A DNA stretch of 64,000 bases from Flavobacteriales bacterium 33_180_T64 (GCA_002162685.1 MAAQ01000014.1:1-64000); one strand, 5' to 3'. Counted from the first letter of the stretch, positions 50,061 to 60,179 are shown. Notes: generated from the letters alone by a model not told the origin. Numbers and translations are program-made.

Positions 50061-51773
50061 ATGTCATTAAAACAAATAAAATATAAATTTCTATTGTTCT
50101 TTACGTGTTTTGTGAGTCATGGATATTCTCAAATACTTTTTGAAAATAAAGCGACTAACTTAGGTGTTAATGTTACTATAGGTGATACTTCTTTGGGGAA
50201 TGGTGTTTCTTTTTATGATTTTGATAATGATGGATGGGATGATATTACTTTAACATCATCAGGTACTAACAACATAAGATTTTTTAAAAATCTTATGGGA
50301 ACTTTTGTAGAGCAAGATTTTAATTTGTCATATTTAAATTATCAAACAAGATCTGTAACATGGATAGATTTTGATAATGATGGAGATAATGATTTATTTG
50401 TGACTAGCGATACTAATGGGAATAAGTTATTAGAAAACCTAGGCGGCATGATTTTTCAGGATATTACTTTTGGTACTGGAATGATTACTAGCAATATGTT
50501 TACTTATGGCGCTTCTTGGGGCGACTTCAATAATGATGGTTTTTTAGATGTTTTTTTAAACAATAGAACATCAGATATAACAAATAAACTTTATAAAAAT
50601 AATGGAGATGGCTCTTTTACTGATGTGACATTGCAATCTGGTATTGATGAAACTCCTGCGTTTTCTTTTTGTTCAGCTTTTCTGGATATAAATAATGATG
50701 GGTATCAAGATCTTTATGTGTCTAACGATAAATTGGATTATGAGAATAAACTCTACAAAAATAATGGAGATGGAACTTTTACAGATATTAGTGTCTCATC
50801 TGGAACAAATATAGCCATAGATGCTATGTCTGTAACTGTTGGTGATTATAATGATGATGGCTTTTTCGATATTTATGTTACTAATAATCCTACAGGTAAT
50901 TTTTTGTTTAGGAATAATGGTGATGAAACTTTTCAAAATGTAGCTGTAGCATCTGGTACAACCTTTAATAGTATTGGTTGGGGTGCTACTTTTCTTGACG
51001 CTGATAATGACATGGATATTGATTTGTATGTAAGTGGACAATTTGACGGGAGTGTTAGTGGGTTATTGTCAGCTGCTTTTTATGAAAATAATAATGGCAA
51101 TACCTTCATGCTAAACACCTCTAGCTTTCTAAACGATAATAGGGAGAGTTACTCTAACGCTGTTGGTGATATTGATAATGATGGATTGTTAGACCTCGTA
51201 GTTGCTAATAATAATGATGAGGCTATTTTTTTATGGCAAAATACGACTGTAAATACATCTAATTGGATTAAGTTAAAATTGGTAGGTGTTCAAAGTAATA
51301 AAAATGCAATAGGTGCTAGAATAGAAATTTCTGTAAATGGCCAAAAGCAATATCGGTATACACTATGTGGAGAAGGATATCTCGCTCAAAACTCAGGAAA
51401 TGAACACTTTGGTTTAGGTAATAATTCTACCATAGATTATATAAAAATAAACTGGCCGAGTGGTCTGGAAGAGACGCATTATAATATTTCGATAAACCAG
51501 ATTTTAACAGTAACAGAAGGTGTTGCATTAAGTGCTAATGCGTATGAAATAATAAGTAATACTATCTACCCAAATCCAGTTCATAATATATTAAATGTAA
51601 GAACTAATAATCCTATTACTCAAATACAATTAATTAATCTCTTTGGAAAAGTTATTGAAGTGAAAAAGGAATTTACTAATCAATTAGACGTATCATTTCT
51701 AAGTTCAGGCTGTTATATTATTGTTATTACAACAAAAAATGCTGTTAGTAAGCATAAATTTTTTAAGAACTAA
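50061..51773 (+). CDS. FG-GAP/VCBS-repeat CRTAC1-like secreted protein with T9SS sorting domain
   Basis: Repeated DFDNDGWDD, DFDNDGDND, DFNNDGFLD, DINNDGYQD, DYNDDGFFD; C-term IYPNPVHNILNV. Confidence 0.9.
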   Translation: MSLKQIKYKFLLFFTCFVSHGYSQILFENKATNLGVNVTIGDTSLGNGVSFYDFDNDGWDDITLTSSGTNNIRFFKNLMGTFVEQDFNLSYLNYQTRSVTWIDFDNDGDNDLFVTSDTNGNKLLENLGGMIFQDITFGTGMITSNMFTYGASWGDFNNDGFLDVFLNNRTSDITNKLYKNNGDGSFTDVTLQSGIDETPAFSFCSAFLDINNDGYQDLYVSNDKLDYENKLYKNNGDGTFTDISVSSGTNIAIDAMSVTVGDYNDDGFFDIYVTNNPTGNFLFRNNGDETFQNVAVASGTTFNSIGWGATFLDADNDMDIDLYVSGQFDGSVSGLLSAAFYENNNGNTFMLNTSSFLNDNRESYSNAVGDIDNDGLLDLVVANNNDEAIFLWQNTTVNTSNWIKLKLVGVQSNKNAIGARIEISVNGQKQYRYTLCGEGYLAQNSGNEHFGLGNNSTIDYIKINWPSGLEETHYNISINQILTVTEGVALSANAYEIISNTIYPNPVHNILNVRTNNPITQIQLINLFGKVIEVKKEFTNQLDVSFLSSGCYIIVITTKNAVSKHKFFKN

Positions 51774-51910
51774 AGAAAAACGTCTAGGTGCTAATTATTT
51801 TTTTGTGTTTAACCGTTTTTATTTACCTTTTATCGATTAAAGAAAAATCACTTCAATTTAATAGAGAATTATCATATTTTTAACCTTTAACTCTATAAAT
51901 ATAACTAAAT

Positions 51911-53683
51911 ATGAAAAAAATTACTTTTATTTTATTAGCTGTAATGACATTTGTTTTTAGCTTTTCTGCTAAAGCACAATGTGATTATACAATTCAACTT
52001 TCAGATTCTTGGGGAGATGGATGGAATGGTGCTTCTTCTGTGGAGGTATTAGTTGAAGGAGCTGTTGTTTTAACTTTAGGTAACAGTGATTTTGGTGCTG
52101 GTACAGATTCTGCTCTTTTTACTTTTACAGTTAACGCTGGAGATGATGTTACAACAGTTTTTAATGTCGCTGCAGCTGATGGCGCTCCTGATTATGCGGC
52201 TGAATGTGGGTATCGAATATTTGATGCTTTATCTGCAGAGGTTGCAAATGTAAACTATGGTCTTGCTGGACCTCCTGCAAATATTACAACAGGTACAATA
52301 ACTGCTACATGTCCTGCATGTTCAGTTCCTTCTAGTACTTATAACGTTGTATCTAATTGTCCTGTGGATGATGGTTTTTCAATTGAAGTTGTAATTGCTG
52401 ATATTGGGACTGCTTCTGGAGTAACTATTACAGATGATCAAGGAACTCCTGCTAGTGCTGGTTTAACTGCTGGTACATATTCTTTTGGATCTTACCTTAA
52501 TGCTACAGATGTAGTTATTACTGTTACAAATGATGATGATGGAGCATGTACTACATCAAGTTCAACATTAACATTTGCTGCTGTTTGTCCTCCTCTAAAT
52601 GATGATTTTGCAAACGCTTTACCTGCTCTTTGTGGTGGTAACTATACAGGAGATACTACAAATGCTACTTTAGATGAAGGTACTGCTGATGGTGGTGGTG
52701 GTGCAGATGTTGATGCGCCAAATGTATGGTATAGCTATGATAGTGCTGCTGAAGGTGCTGGAGATATAACTTTAAACTTATGTCCTTCTGCTTATGATAC
52801 ATCATTATTAGTATATACAGGTACATCAGGAGCTTTAACTTTTGTTGCAGGTAATGATGATAATAATGCTGCTTGTGGTGGATGTTGTCAATCAAGCTTA
52901 ACATTTACAGCTAATGGTACTGATACGTATTATATTGCAATTGAAGGTTATAATGCTGGTAGTGTTGGTGTTTATGATATGACAGTAACTTGTGTTGCTG
53001 CAACACCTCCTCCTGCAAATGATGTATGTGCTAGTGCTGAAGCACTTGCTTTAACAGTTACTACAGCTGGAACTACAGTTGGAGCAACACAAACAGGTTC
53101 TCAAGAGCAACCTACTTGTGATTTATTTGGTGTTATTGCAGATGTTTGGTATTCAGTTACTGTATCTGGTGGATTAAACGATTTAAATATCGTTACAGTT
53201 ATTACTGGTGATTCAGATCAAGCTAATGTAGCTGTTTATACTTCATGTTCAGGTTTACAAGCAGATCAACTTGGATGTTCTGATGCAAATGGTGGTGAAA
53301 CATTAACTGTTACAGGTTTAGTTGATGGTACATATTATGTTAGAGTTTGGAGTGATGGTAATGCACCAGCACCACCAACAAGTTCTGATCGTACTGAAGG
53401 TACATTTAATATTACTGCAGATGCAACATTATCTGTAAACTCTTTAGAAAATGAAAATGCATTTACATATTTCCCTAACCCAGTTAAAAATGAGTTACAA
53501 TTAAATGCACAAAAAGAAATTCAAAATGTAATTGTATATAACATGTTAGGTCAACAAGTTGTTAAAATGACACCTAATACTGTTGAAACCGCTATTGATA
53601 TGAATGGATTAAGCCAAGGTGCTTATTTTGTTCAAGTTACTATTGGTGGTATTACTGAAACAGTAAGAATTGTTAAGAAGTAA
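51911..53683 (+). CDS. Secreted modular protein with T9SS sorting domain, related to 47235..49970
   Basis: Signal peptide; NVWYSYDSAAEGAGDITLNLCPSAYDTSLLVYTG modules; C-term YFPNPVKNELQLNAQ...AYFVQVTIGGITETVRIVKK. Confidence 0.88.
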   Translation: MKKITFILLAVMTFVFSFSAKAQCDYTIQLSDSWGDGWNGASSVEVLVEGAVVLTLGNSDFGAGTDSALFTFTVNAGDDVTTVFNVAAADGAPDYAAECGYRIFDALSAEVANVNYGLAGPPANITTGTITATCPACSVPSSTYNVVSNCPVDDGFSIEVVIADIGTASGVTITDDQGTPASAGLTAGTYSFGSYLNATDVVITVTNDDDGACTTSSSTLTFAAVCPPLNDDFANALPALCGGNYTGDTTNATLDEGTADGGGGADVDAPNVWYSYDSAAEGAGDITLNLCPSAYDTSLLVYTGTSGALTFVAGNDDNNAACGGCCQSSLTFTANGTDTYYIAIEGYNAGSVGVYDMTVTCVAATPPPANDVCASAEALALTVTTAGTTVGATQTGSQEQPTCDLFGVIADVWYSVTVSGGLNDLNIVTVITGDSDQANVAVYTSCSGLQADQLGCSDANGGETLTVTGLVDGTYYVRVWSDGNAPAPPTSSDRTEGTFNITADATLSVNSLENENAFTYFPNPVKNELQLNAQKEIQNVIVYNMLGQQVVKMTPNTVETAIDMNGLSQGAYFVQVTIGGITETVRIVKK

Positions 53684-53705
53684 GATACTTTAAGTTTATA
53701 AATTT

Positions 53706-53737
53706 AAAAGCCCAATCATTATGATTGGGCTTTTTTA
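53706..53737. terminator. Terminator between convergent genes
   Basis: aaaagcccaatca ttatgattgggctttttt. Confidence 0.85.
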
Positions 53738-53739
53738 TA

Positions 53740-54843
53740 TTATCTTATTTTTGATTTAAGAATAGAAAAGAAATCTTTTTTTAGTCTTAAATTCATATTT
53801 AAATTAGACGCTTTAAATGTCAACACTTTGTTGTTATTAGCATTCTTTCCTTTAAATCCCTTGTCAAGAATTTTACTTATTTCTTTAACTTTTTTTAAGG
53901 GTTCTAAATTAAGGCTTAAAGTCATAAATTTTTTGGACAATTCAGTATTTGGATGTGCTTCATTATAAGACTTTATAAAACAGTCATTCCATATTAATAC
54001 ATAAGATTTGCCATCTGTCATTTTAAGTTTTTCATGTAAAACTTGATTTAAATCTTTAAAAAATAATTGATTTTGAGCAATAAAATTTGTGTTCTTTAAA
54101 CCAACTTGTAATACGTTAAATCGTTGCGTATATTTCATGATATAGTCATATTCATTGCCTTTGAAATTGATTTTATTTGAATTACTGTCTGTAATATTTA
54201 TAGTGTCAAATGTGCTTTTACAGTAATTATATAACTCAAAATCAAGTGCATTATTTTTTGTGATTATATTTTTAATAGTATCCGATACGTCTTCTATTTC
54301 TGGTCTATTTAAGGTTTTTCTTTTAATACCAACTGTCTTTGGCCATTTAATGCCGGTAATTGAACTGAAGTATTTCATTGACTTTTCATACGATTCAAAA
54401 AAACCAACTTTTATATTTAAATTTTTTATGGTATTTATGACCAATTGTAAGTCGTTTTCTGATACTAGTTCTTCATCATACATTCGTTTACCTAGCATAA
54501 AGCCTACCATGTAATTTCTGGTTTGTTTATGCTTTACATATTCAAGAAGATTTTTAGGAATGGGTTTTATTAATGACATAAATTCTGGTCTGTCTTTAAT
54601 GAAATAGTATTCAGATATAATTCTGTCTACTGGGTTTCTTAGCATAGTGAAAATCTCATAATCAGAATACATATCATTCTTTAAAGGATTAAATATATCA
54701 CCAGAATTTGACCTCTTAGTATCATAAAGAATATGCCTGTAATTAAAATCAGGTTCCGTTTGCCATTCAGATTTTGTCATAACACAATTAATGGTTGTCC
54801 CTCCAGTTTTAGGTATATGAATAAAGATATTTTTTGATTTCAT
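53740..54843 (-). CDS. Sulfotransferase family protein
   Basis: KNIFIHIPKTGGTTINCVM PAPS 5'-phosphosulfate-binding loop; FTMLRNPVDRIISEYYFI 3'-phosphate-binding motif. Confidence 0.85.
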   Translation of the reverse strand: MKSKNIFIHIPKTGGTTINCVMTKSEWQTEPDFNYRHILYDTKRSNSGDIFNPLKNDMYSDYEIFTMLRNPVDRIISEYYFIKDRPEFMSLIKPIPKNLLEYVKHKQTRNYMVGFMLGKRMYDEELVSENDLQLVINTIKNLNIKVGFFESYEKSMKYFSSITGIKWPKTVGIKRKTLNRPEIEDVSDTIKNIITKNNALDFELYNYCKSTFDTINITDSNSNKINFKGNEYDYIMKYTQRFNVLQVGLKNTNFIAQNQLFFKDLNQVLHEKLKMTDGKSYVLIWNDCFIKSYNEAHPNTELSKKFMTLSLNLEPLKKVKEISKILDKGFKGKNANNNKVLTFKASNLNMNLRLKKDFFSILKSKIR

Positions 54844-54895
54844 TTCTTATTAATTTGTATTACACTTTAAATATAAATAATTTAAATACAATAGC

Positions 54896-54903
54896 TACCT
54901 TTG
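54896..54903 (+). promoter_or_regulatory. Bacteroidetes -7 box (TACCTTTG) immediately upstream of the GT2 gene
   Basis: Exact TAnnTTTG match ending 6 bp before the ATG. Confidence 0.6.
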
Positions 54904-54909
54904 TAAGGT

Positions 54910-55923
54910 ATGAGTACATTACAGTTTTCATTTATTATACCTGTTTATAATCGACCCGATGAAGTTGAAGAACTGCTTTGTAGTTTTAAAAATTTAGAAG
55001 GAACTATTCCTTTTGAAATTGTTATAGTTGAGGATGGTTCTTCTATAGATTGTAAACATATTGTAAATGCTTTTAGCCAAGACTTAGATATCTCATATTA
55101 CTTTAAAGATAATTCAGGTCCTGGAGATTCTAGAAACTTTGGTATGCAAAATGCCAAGGGAAATTATTTTATAATCTTGGATTCAGATTGTTTATTGCCT
55201 CCTCATTATTTAGAAACTGTTCAGTCGTATTTAACTTTAAATTATATTGACTGTTTTGGTGGGCCAGATGCTGCGCATCAATCGTTTACTAATCTTCAAA
55301 AAGCAATAAATTTTGCCATGACTTCATTTATCACAACTGGAGGAATAAGAGGAGGAAATTCATCTGACGAGAAATTTCAACCACGAAGTTTTAATATGGG
55401 GTTGTCTAAACGTGCTTTTATAGATTCTAAAGGCTTTGGATTAATTCATCCAGGAGAAGATCCAGATTTATCAATTAGATTAAATAATTTAGGTTATCAA
55501 ACTGTATTGATTAATGCGGCTTTTGTATTTCATAAAAGACGTATTTCATGGAAAAAATTTTACCAACAAGTGCATAAGTTTGGTATGGTAAGACCTATAC
55601 TTAATAAATGGCATCCAAAAACTAAACGTGTAACGTATTGGTTTCCTACATTGTTTTGTTTAGGATTAATAACTGCTTCTGTGTCGTTTTTACTAGGTTT
55701 TAAACTGCCTTTAGCGGTTTATGGTGTTTATATACTTAGTGCTTTTGTTTTAGCACTAACTTCCACAATGAATTTAAGTGTGGCTTTTCAAGCAATTTTA
55801 GCTATTTTTATTCAATTCTTTGGTTACGGTTATGGATTTTTAAAATCAACGTTTGCAATTGAATTATTAAATAAAGACCCGAAGAAACGGTTTCCAAAAT
55901 TATTCTTTAAAAATGTTAAGTAG
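54910..55923 (+). CDS. Family 2 glycosyltransferase
   Basis: FIIPVYNRPDEVEELL, ILDSDCLLPPHYL, GEDPDLSIRL; C-terminal TM helices. Confidence 0.93.
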   Translation: MSTLQFSFIIPVYNRPDEVEELLCSFKNLEGTIPFEIVIVEDGSSIDCKHIVNAFSQDLDISYYFKDNSGPGDSRNFGMQNAKGNYFIILDSDCLLPPHYLETVQSYLTLNYIDCFGGPDAAHQSFTNLQKAINFAMTSFITTGGIRGGNSSDEKFQPRSFNMGLSKRAFIDSKGFGLIHPGEDPDLSIRLNNLGYQTVLINAAFVFHKRRISWKKFYQQVHKFGMVRPILNKWHPKTKRVTYWFPTLFCLGLITASVSFLLGFKLPLAVYGVYILSAFVLALTSTMNLSVAFQAILAIFIQFFGYGYGFLKSTFAIELLNKDPKKRFPKLFFKNVK

Positions 55924-56881
55924 TATAAAATCAAAATTAACCAGATCTTCAAAAAACAAAACACTTAATGTTTTTGGACTTTTCTTTTTAATTTCATTTT
56001 TGATTTTAGTGGTTACTAAGCTTTCTGAAACTTATGTAGAAACCATTCCTTTTTCTATAACATTTAAAAACCTTCCTGAGAATAATATTATAACATTAGA
56101 TAGTATCCCAAAAATTAATGTCACTGTTTCTACACATGGTTTTAATTTGCTATCCTATTACTTTTATAAGTCCACTTATGATTTAGATTTGGAGACTATT
56201 ACAAATTCAAAGGATAATACATATATATGGCTAGCAGAAAAAGGAACTTATGATTTAAAACAGCAATTAGGTCAAATGGTAGATATTGTATCTGTTAAGC
56301 CTGATACATTAGTATTGCCTTATGGGATATTAAGTTTTAAAAAAGTACCTGTAGTTTTAAAGTCTAAAGTTAATTATGCTTCAGGTTATGACGCTCTATA
56401 TGGTGTTAAGATTCGACCTGATTCTGTAAAAATTATTGGCGCCGAACAAGAAATTTCTAAAATTGATTTTGTTGAGACAATACCTTTTGATTTAAATGAA
56501 GTAAAAACGAATATAAATGAAATCGTTAGTTTAGAGCTTTTAAATGCATCTGAACGTTTAAAACTTTCCGAAGAAAATATTAAGATAACTGCTGAAGTAG
56601 AAAAATTTACAGAAGGAACATTTGAGATTCCAATTACGATTTTAAATATACCTAACAATGTAGAATTAAACTATTTCCCTAAGCATATTAAAGTTGTCTA
56701 TTACCTTAGCTTGAAAGATTATAAAAATATAAAAGTTAATGACTTTAGGGTTGAGTGTAATTATAACGATATTTCAAAAACAGAGAAGTCTTTTTTTGTG
56801 CCTAAATTGATTGTTAGTTCAGACAAGGTTAAATCTGCTAGAATGAAACAGAATAAAGTCGAATATATATTTATTAAATGA
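55913..56881 (+). CDS. YbbR-like domain protein
   Basis: One N-terminal TM helix then repeated YbbR-like modules; located upstream of coaE. Confidence 0.8.
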   Translation: MLSSIKSKLTRSSKNKTLNVFGLFFLISFLILVVTKLSETYVETIPFSITFKNLPENNIITLDSIPKINVTVSTHGFNLLSYYFYKSTYDLDLETITNSKDNTYIWLAEKGTYDLKQQLGQMVDIVSVKPDTLVLPYGILSFKKVPVVLKSKVNYASGYDALYGVKIRPDSVKIIGAEQEISKIDFVETIPFDLNEVKTNINEIVSLELLNASERLKLSEENIKITAEVEKFTEGTFEIPITILNIPNNVELNYFPKHIKVVYYLSLKDYKNIKVNDFRVECNYNDISKTEKSFFVPKLIVSSDKVKSARMKQNKVEYIFIK

Positions 56882-57480
56882 TAGTTGTAGGACTTACAGG
56901 AGGAATTGGAAGTGGTAAAACTACTGTAGCTAATTTTTTTGAAGCACTTGATATACCAGTCTATATCGCTGATGTTGAAGCTAAGCGATTAATGGTGACT
57001 TCTAAAGTTATTAGAAGAAAACTGATAGCGCTCTTTGGTGATGAAGCCTATATTGGTAAAGAGATTAATAGAACTTTTATAGCTGCAAAAATTTTTAAAA
57101 GTAAAGATGATCTAGTTAAAATGAATGCTATTGTGCATCCTAAGGTTGCTTCACATTTTAAAAGATGGATGAAAAAGCAACAAAAAGCTAGTTATGTTAT
57201 TAAAGAAGCTGCTATTATTTTTGAGCAAAATAAACAGGCTGAATATGATATTATAATAACCGTTAGCGCAAATTTAGAAGCGCGTATTCAAAGAGTAATA
57301 AAAAGAGACAATACTAAGAGATCTAAAATTGAAGCTATTTTAGATAATCAAATGAGTGATCAGGAAAAAATGAAAAGAGCTCATTTTGTAATTGTTAACG
57401 ATAATTTAAGAAACACTAAAGCACAAGTTCTAGAAATTCATCAATCTATTCTAAAACAAATAAAAAAACTTAAAAATTAA
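56878..57480 (+). CDS. coaE: Dephospho-CoA kinase
   Basis: VVGLTGGIGSGKTTVANFFE. Confidence 0.97.
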   Translation: MIVVGLTGGIGSGKTTVANFFEALDIPVYIADVEAKRLMVTSKVIRRKLIALFGDEAYIGKEINRTFIAAKIFKSKDDLVKMNAIVHPKVASHFKRWMKKQQKASYVIKEAAIIFEQNKQAEYDIIITVSANLEARIQRVIKRDNTKRSKIEAILDNQMSDQEKMKRAHFVIVNDNLRNTKAQVLEIHQSILKQIKKLKN

Positions 57481-57487
57481 CATATTT

Positions 57488-57527
57488 GTTAATGTAAGGT
57501 TAAACATTAATAATCCTAAATGTTAAA
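57488..57527 (+). promoter_or_regulatory. Phased GTTAA repeats upstream of the histidine kinase gene
   Basis: GTTAA at 57488, 57499 and 57522 (spacings 11 and 23 bp). Confidence 0.35.
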
Positions 57528-57540
57528 ATACTAAATTTGA

Positions 57541-59118
57541 ATGATGGGCAAAAAGCTATTCATTTTATTGGTGGTTTTAATGAGTTTATCTCTCATTGGC
57601 ATCATCTTCGTTCAAGCATTTTTTATTAATAATACTTTAAGAAACGAAGAGAAACAATTTACTTTAAATGTTAAGCGTTCTCTTATTTCGGTTTCTAAAG
57701 CTATTGAAGATAAGGAGCTTCTTAGTTATGATAGATTATACAAAGAAGCAGTGAATAATGGTCGGAATCCTGATACAACAGAAATTAAGCAACTCTTAAT
57801 TTTTGATTCTTTTAATGAAGAAACTAATCAGGCAATTCGATTTAAAAATGCAATATCGGAAGAGAGCTTTAAAGTTCCATCCTTGTTCTTTGACATTGGT
57901 ACAGACAGTATAAACATAAGTAGATTCACTAATGTTAGTGAAACTAAAGTTTTTGAGCGTAATTCAATTGATGGTAAAATTAATTTAACGCCAACGCAAA
58001 CATTTACAGATTATAGTACTTTAGATGATGTTGGGCGTAAAATATATAAATCTAATTATCGAAAAGTTTATAAAAATTTTCCAGTATATAAGCGTATTAC
58101 TAACAAAGTAGTTTCAGAGTTATTAGAATTACAATTTAAAAGTAGTGGTATAAATACAGCTTTTGAATATGCGATTTATGATAAAGATTTATCAACTAAA
58201 ATTCAATCAGATAATTTCGATTTAAGTGTAAAGTCTACAGTTGGTATTCCAGTTTTTGCAGATAATGATAATAAAAGTAATTATACATTATATGTTGATT
58301 TTCCAGAACGTAGAAAGTACTTGTTATCTTCAATATTTGGAATGATAGTACTCTCTATTATATTTACATTGATTATAGTTTTAGCGTATTCTAGTGCAAT
58401 TTATCAATTAATAAAGCAACGTCAAATTTCACAAATTAAAACTGATTTTATCAATAATATGACGCATGAATTTAAAACACCTATTGCGACTATAAATTTG
58501 GCTTTAGATTCTATTAAAAACCCAAAAATAATTAATGATCAAGATAAAGTAATGCGTTACTTGAAAATGATTAAAGAAGAGAATAAACGTATGCATGCTC
58601 AAGTAGAAAATGTATTACGAATTTCTAAATTAGAAAAAAACGAACTCAATATTAGTAAGGAAAGAGTGAAACTTCACGACTTAATTGAAGATGCATTAAC
58701 ACATGTAGAATTATTAGTTGAAGATCGCAAAGGCTATGTAAAAACATACTTAAAAGCAGATAAATCTTCGGTTTTAGCAAACGAAACACATTTCACTAAT
58801 GTGATTGTAAATATTTTAGATAATGCAATTAAGTATAGTAATGGAGTGCCTAAAATTGATGTTTATACAGAAAATATAGGAAATAATATACTGCTTAAGA
58901 TTTCAGATCAAGGAAATGGAATGTCTAAGCAAGTTCAAAAAAAGGTGTTCGAAAAATTTTATAGAGAACATACCGGAAATGTACACAATGTAAAAGGTCA
59001 TGGTTTAGGTTTATCATATGTTAAACGAATTATTGACGACCATCAAGGTCATATATCAGTAGAAAGTGAAAAGGGAAAAGGTAGCACATTCACAATAAAG
59101 CTACCATTAATATCATAA
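57541..59118 (+). CDS. Membrane sensor histidine kinase (RprX-like)
   Basis: FINNMTHEFKTPIATINLALD H-box, NVIVNILDNAIKYSNG N-box, GHGLGLSYVKRI. Confidence 0.93.
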   Translation: MMGKKLFILLVVLMSLSLIGIIFVQAFFINNTLRNEEKQFTLNVKRSLISVSKAIEDKELLSYDRLYKEAVNNGRNPDTTEIKQLLIFDSFNEETNQAIRFKNAISEESFKVPSLFFDIGTDSINISRFTNVSETKVFERNSIDGKINLTPTQTFTDYSTLDDVGRKIYKSNYRKVYKNFPVYKRITNKVVSELLELQFKSSGINTAFEYAIYDKDLSTKIQSDNFDLSVKSTVGIPVFADNDNKSNYTLYVDFPERRKYLLSSIFGMIVLSIIFTLIIVLAYSSAIYQLIKQRQISQIKTDFINNMTHEFKTPIATINLALDSIKNPKIINDQDKVMRYLKMIKEENKRMHAQVENVLRISKLEKNELNISKERVKLHDLIEDALTHVELLVEDRKGYVKTYLKADKSSVLANETHFTNVIVNILDNAIKYSNGVPKIDVYTENIGNNILLKISDQGNGMSKQVQKKVFEKFYREHTGNVHNVKGHGLGLSYVKRIIDDHQGHISVESEKGKGSTFTIKLPLIS

Positions 59119-59121
59119 ATT

Positions 59122-59832
59122 ATGGAAGAGCAAAATAAGAAAATACTTTTAGTAGAAGATGATCCAAACTTCGGAACAGTTTTAAAAGACTATTTAAACA
59201 TGAACGATTATGATGTGGTTCATGCAAAAAACGGAATGGAAGGTTTCGAGAAATTCAAAAAAGATGATTATGATCTATGTATTTTAGATGTAATGATGCC
59301 TTATAAAGATGGATTTACTTTAGCCAAAGAAATTAGAGAAAAAAATACAGATGTGCCAATTATCTTTTTAACCGCCAAGGCAATGAAAGAAGATGTTCTT
59401 AAAGGTTATAAAGTTGGTGCAGATGATTATCTAAATAAGCCATTTGATAGTGAAGTATTACTTATGAAAATTAAAGCTATTATTCAGCGTAAAGCTACAG
59501 ATACAATAGCAGATAGTAAGCAATTTGAGTTTAAGATTGGAAGATTTGATTTAAACTCTAAACTACGTTTCTTGAAATTTGATGGTAAAGATCCAATTAA
59601 ATTATCTCCAAAAGAGAACGAATTATTACGTATGCTTGCACTTCATGAAAATGATTTAATGCCACGTGAATTGGCATTGACAAAAATATGGAGAGATGAT
59701 AATTATTTTACATCTAGAAGTATGGATGTTTATATTGCTAAGCTTAGAAAATATTTAAAATTAGACGGAAAAGTTGAAATTTTAAATATTCATGGTGAAG
59801 GTTTTAGGTTAGTCGTTAATCAAGACGCTTAA
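59122..59832 (+). CDS. OmpR-family response regulator (RprY-like)
   Basis: ILLVEDDPNFGTVLKDYL, CILDVMMPYKDGFTLA, winged-helix C-terminus SRSMDVYIAKLRKYL. Confidence 0.95.
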   Translation: MEEQNKKILLVEDDPNFGTVLKDYLNMNDYDVVHAKNGMEGFEKFKKDDYDLCILDVMMPYKDGFTLAKEIREKNTDVPIIFLTAKAMKEDVLKGYKVGADDYLNKPFDSEVLLMKIKAIIQRKATDTIADSKQFEFKIGRFDLNSKLRFLKFDGKDPIKLSPKENELLRMLALHENDLMPRELALTKIWRDDNYFTSRSMDVYIAKLRKYLKLDGKVEILNIHGEGFRLVVNQDA

Positions 59833-59850
59833 ATAATATTAGAGGTATAA

Positions 59851-59881
59851 AAAAAAGCCAATCTTAATGATTGGCTTTTTT
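59851..59881. terminator. Bidirectional terminator
   Basis: aaaaaagccaatc ttaatgattggctttttt. Confidence 0.85.
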
Positions 59882-59901
59882 GTTTTAAAAAATATCGAAA
59901 A

Positions 59902-60093
59902 TTATATAACTTTTACGTTAATTGCGTTCAATCCTTTTTTTCCTTCAGTTAATTCAAATTCTACTTCATCTCCTTCACGAATTTCGTCAATTAAACCTGA
60001 AATGTGTACAAAATGTTCTTTGTTGTTTTCTTCTTCTGTGATAAATCCAAATCCTTTAGAATCGTTGAAGAATTTTACGGTACCTTTACTCAT
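59902..60093 (-). CDS. Cold-shock domain protein
   Basis: MSKGTVKFFNDSKGFGFITEEENNKEHFVHISGL. Confidence 0.97.
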   Translation of the reverse strand: MSKGTVKFFNDSKGFGFITEEENNKEHFVHISGLIDEIREGDEVEFELTEGKKGLNAINVKVI

Positions 60094-60118
60094 AATATAT
60101 ATTAAATTATTTAAGATG

Positions 60119-60126
60119 CAAATCTA
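60119..60126 (-). promoter_or_regulatory. -7 box (TAGATTTG) of the cold-shock gene
   Basis: caaatcta on the plus strand equals TAGATTTG on the minus strand, upstream of the csp start. Confidence 0.55.
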
Positions 60127-60179
60127 GTGTTAATTAATTGAAAATAAGAGTTTTTGTGTTTTATTTTTAAAGATACATT

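Noticed and set aside
50061-51773. Repeated GATAATGATGG-like DNA as a tandem repeat or CRISPR-like array
   Set aside because: The repeats are coding, matching Ca-binding FG-GAP motifs (DxDNDGxxD) at irregular spacing; no spacer-repeat structure.
52665-52904. His/Gln-rich ORF (HHQHLHHHHHQQYLHLK) on the minus strand
   Set aside because: Its composition is the antisense readout of the Gly/Asp/Ala/Thr-rich codons of the T9SS gene on the plus strand; no independent support.
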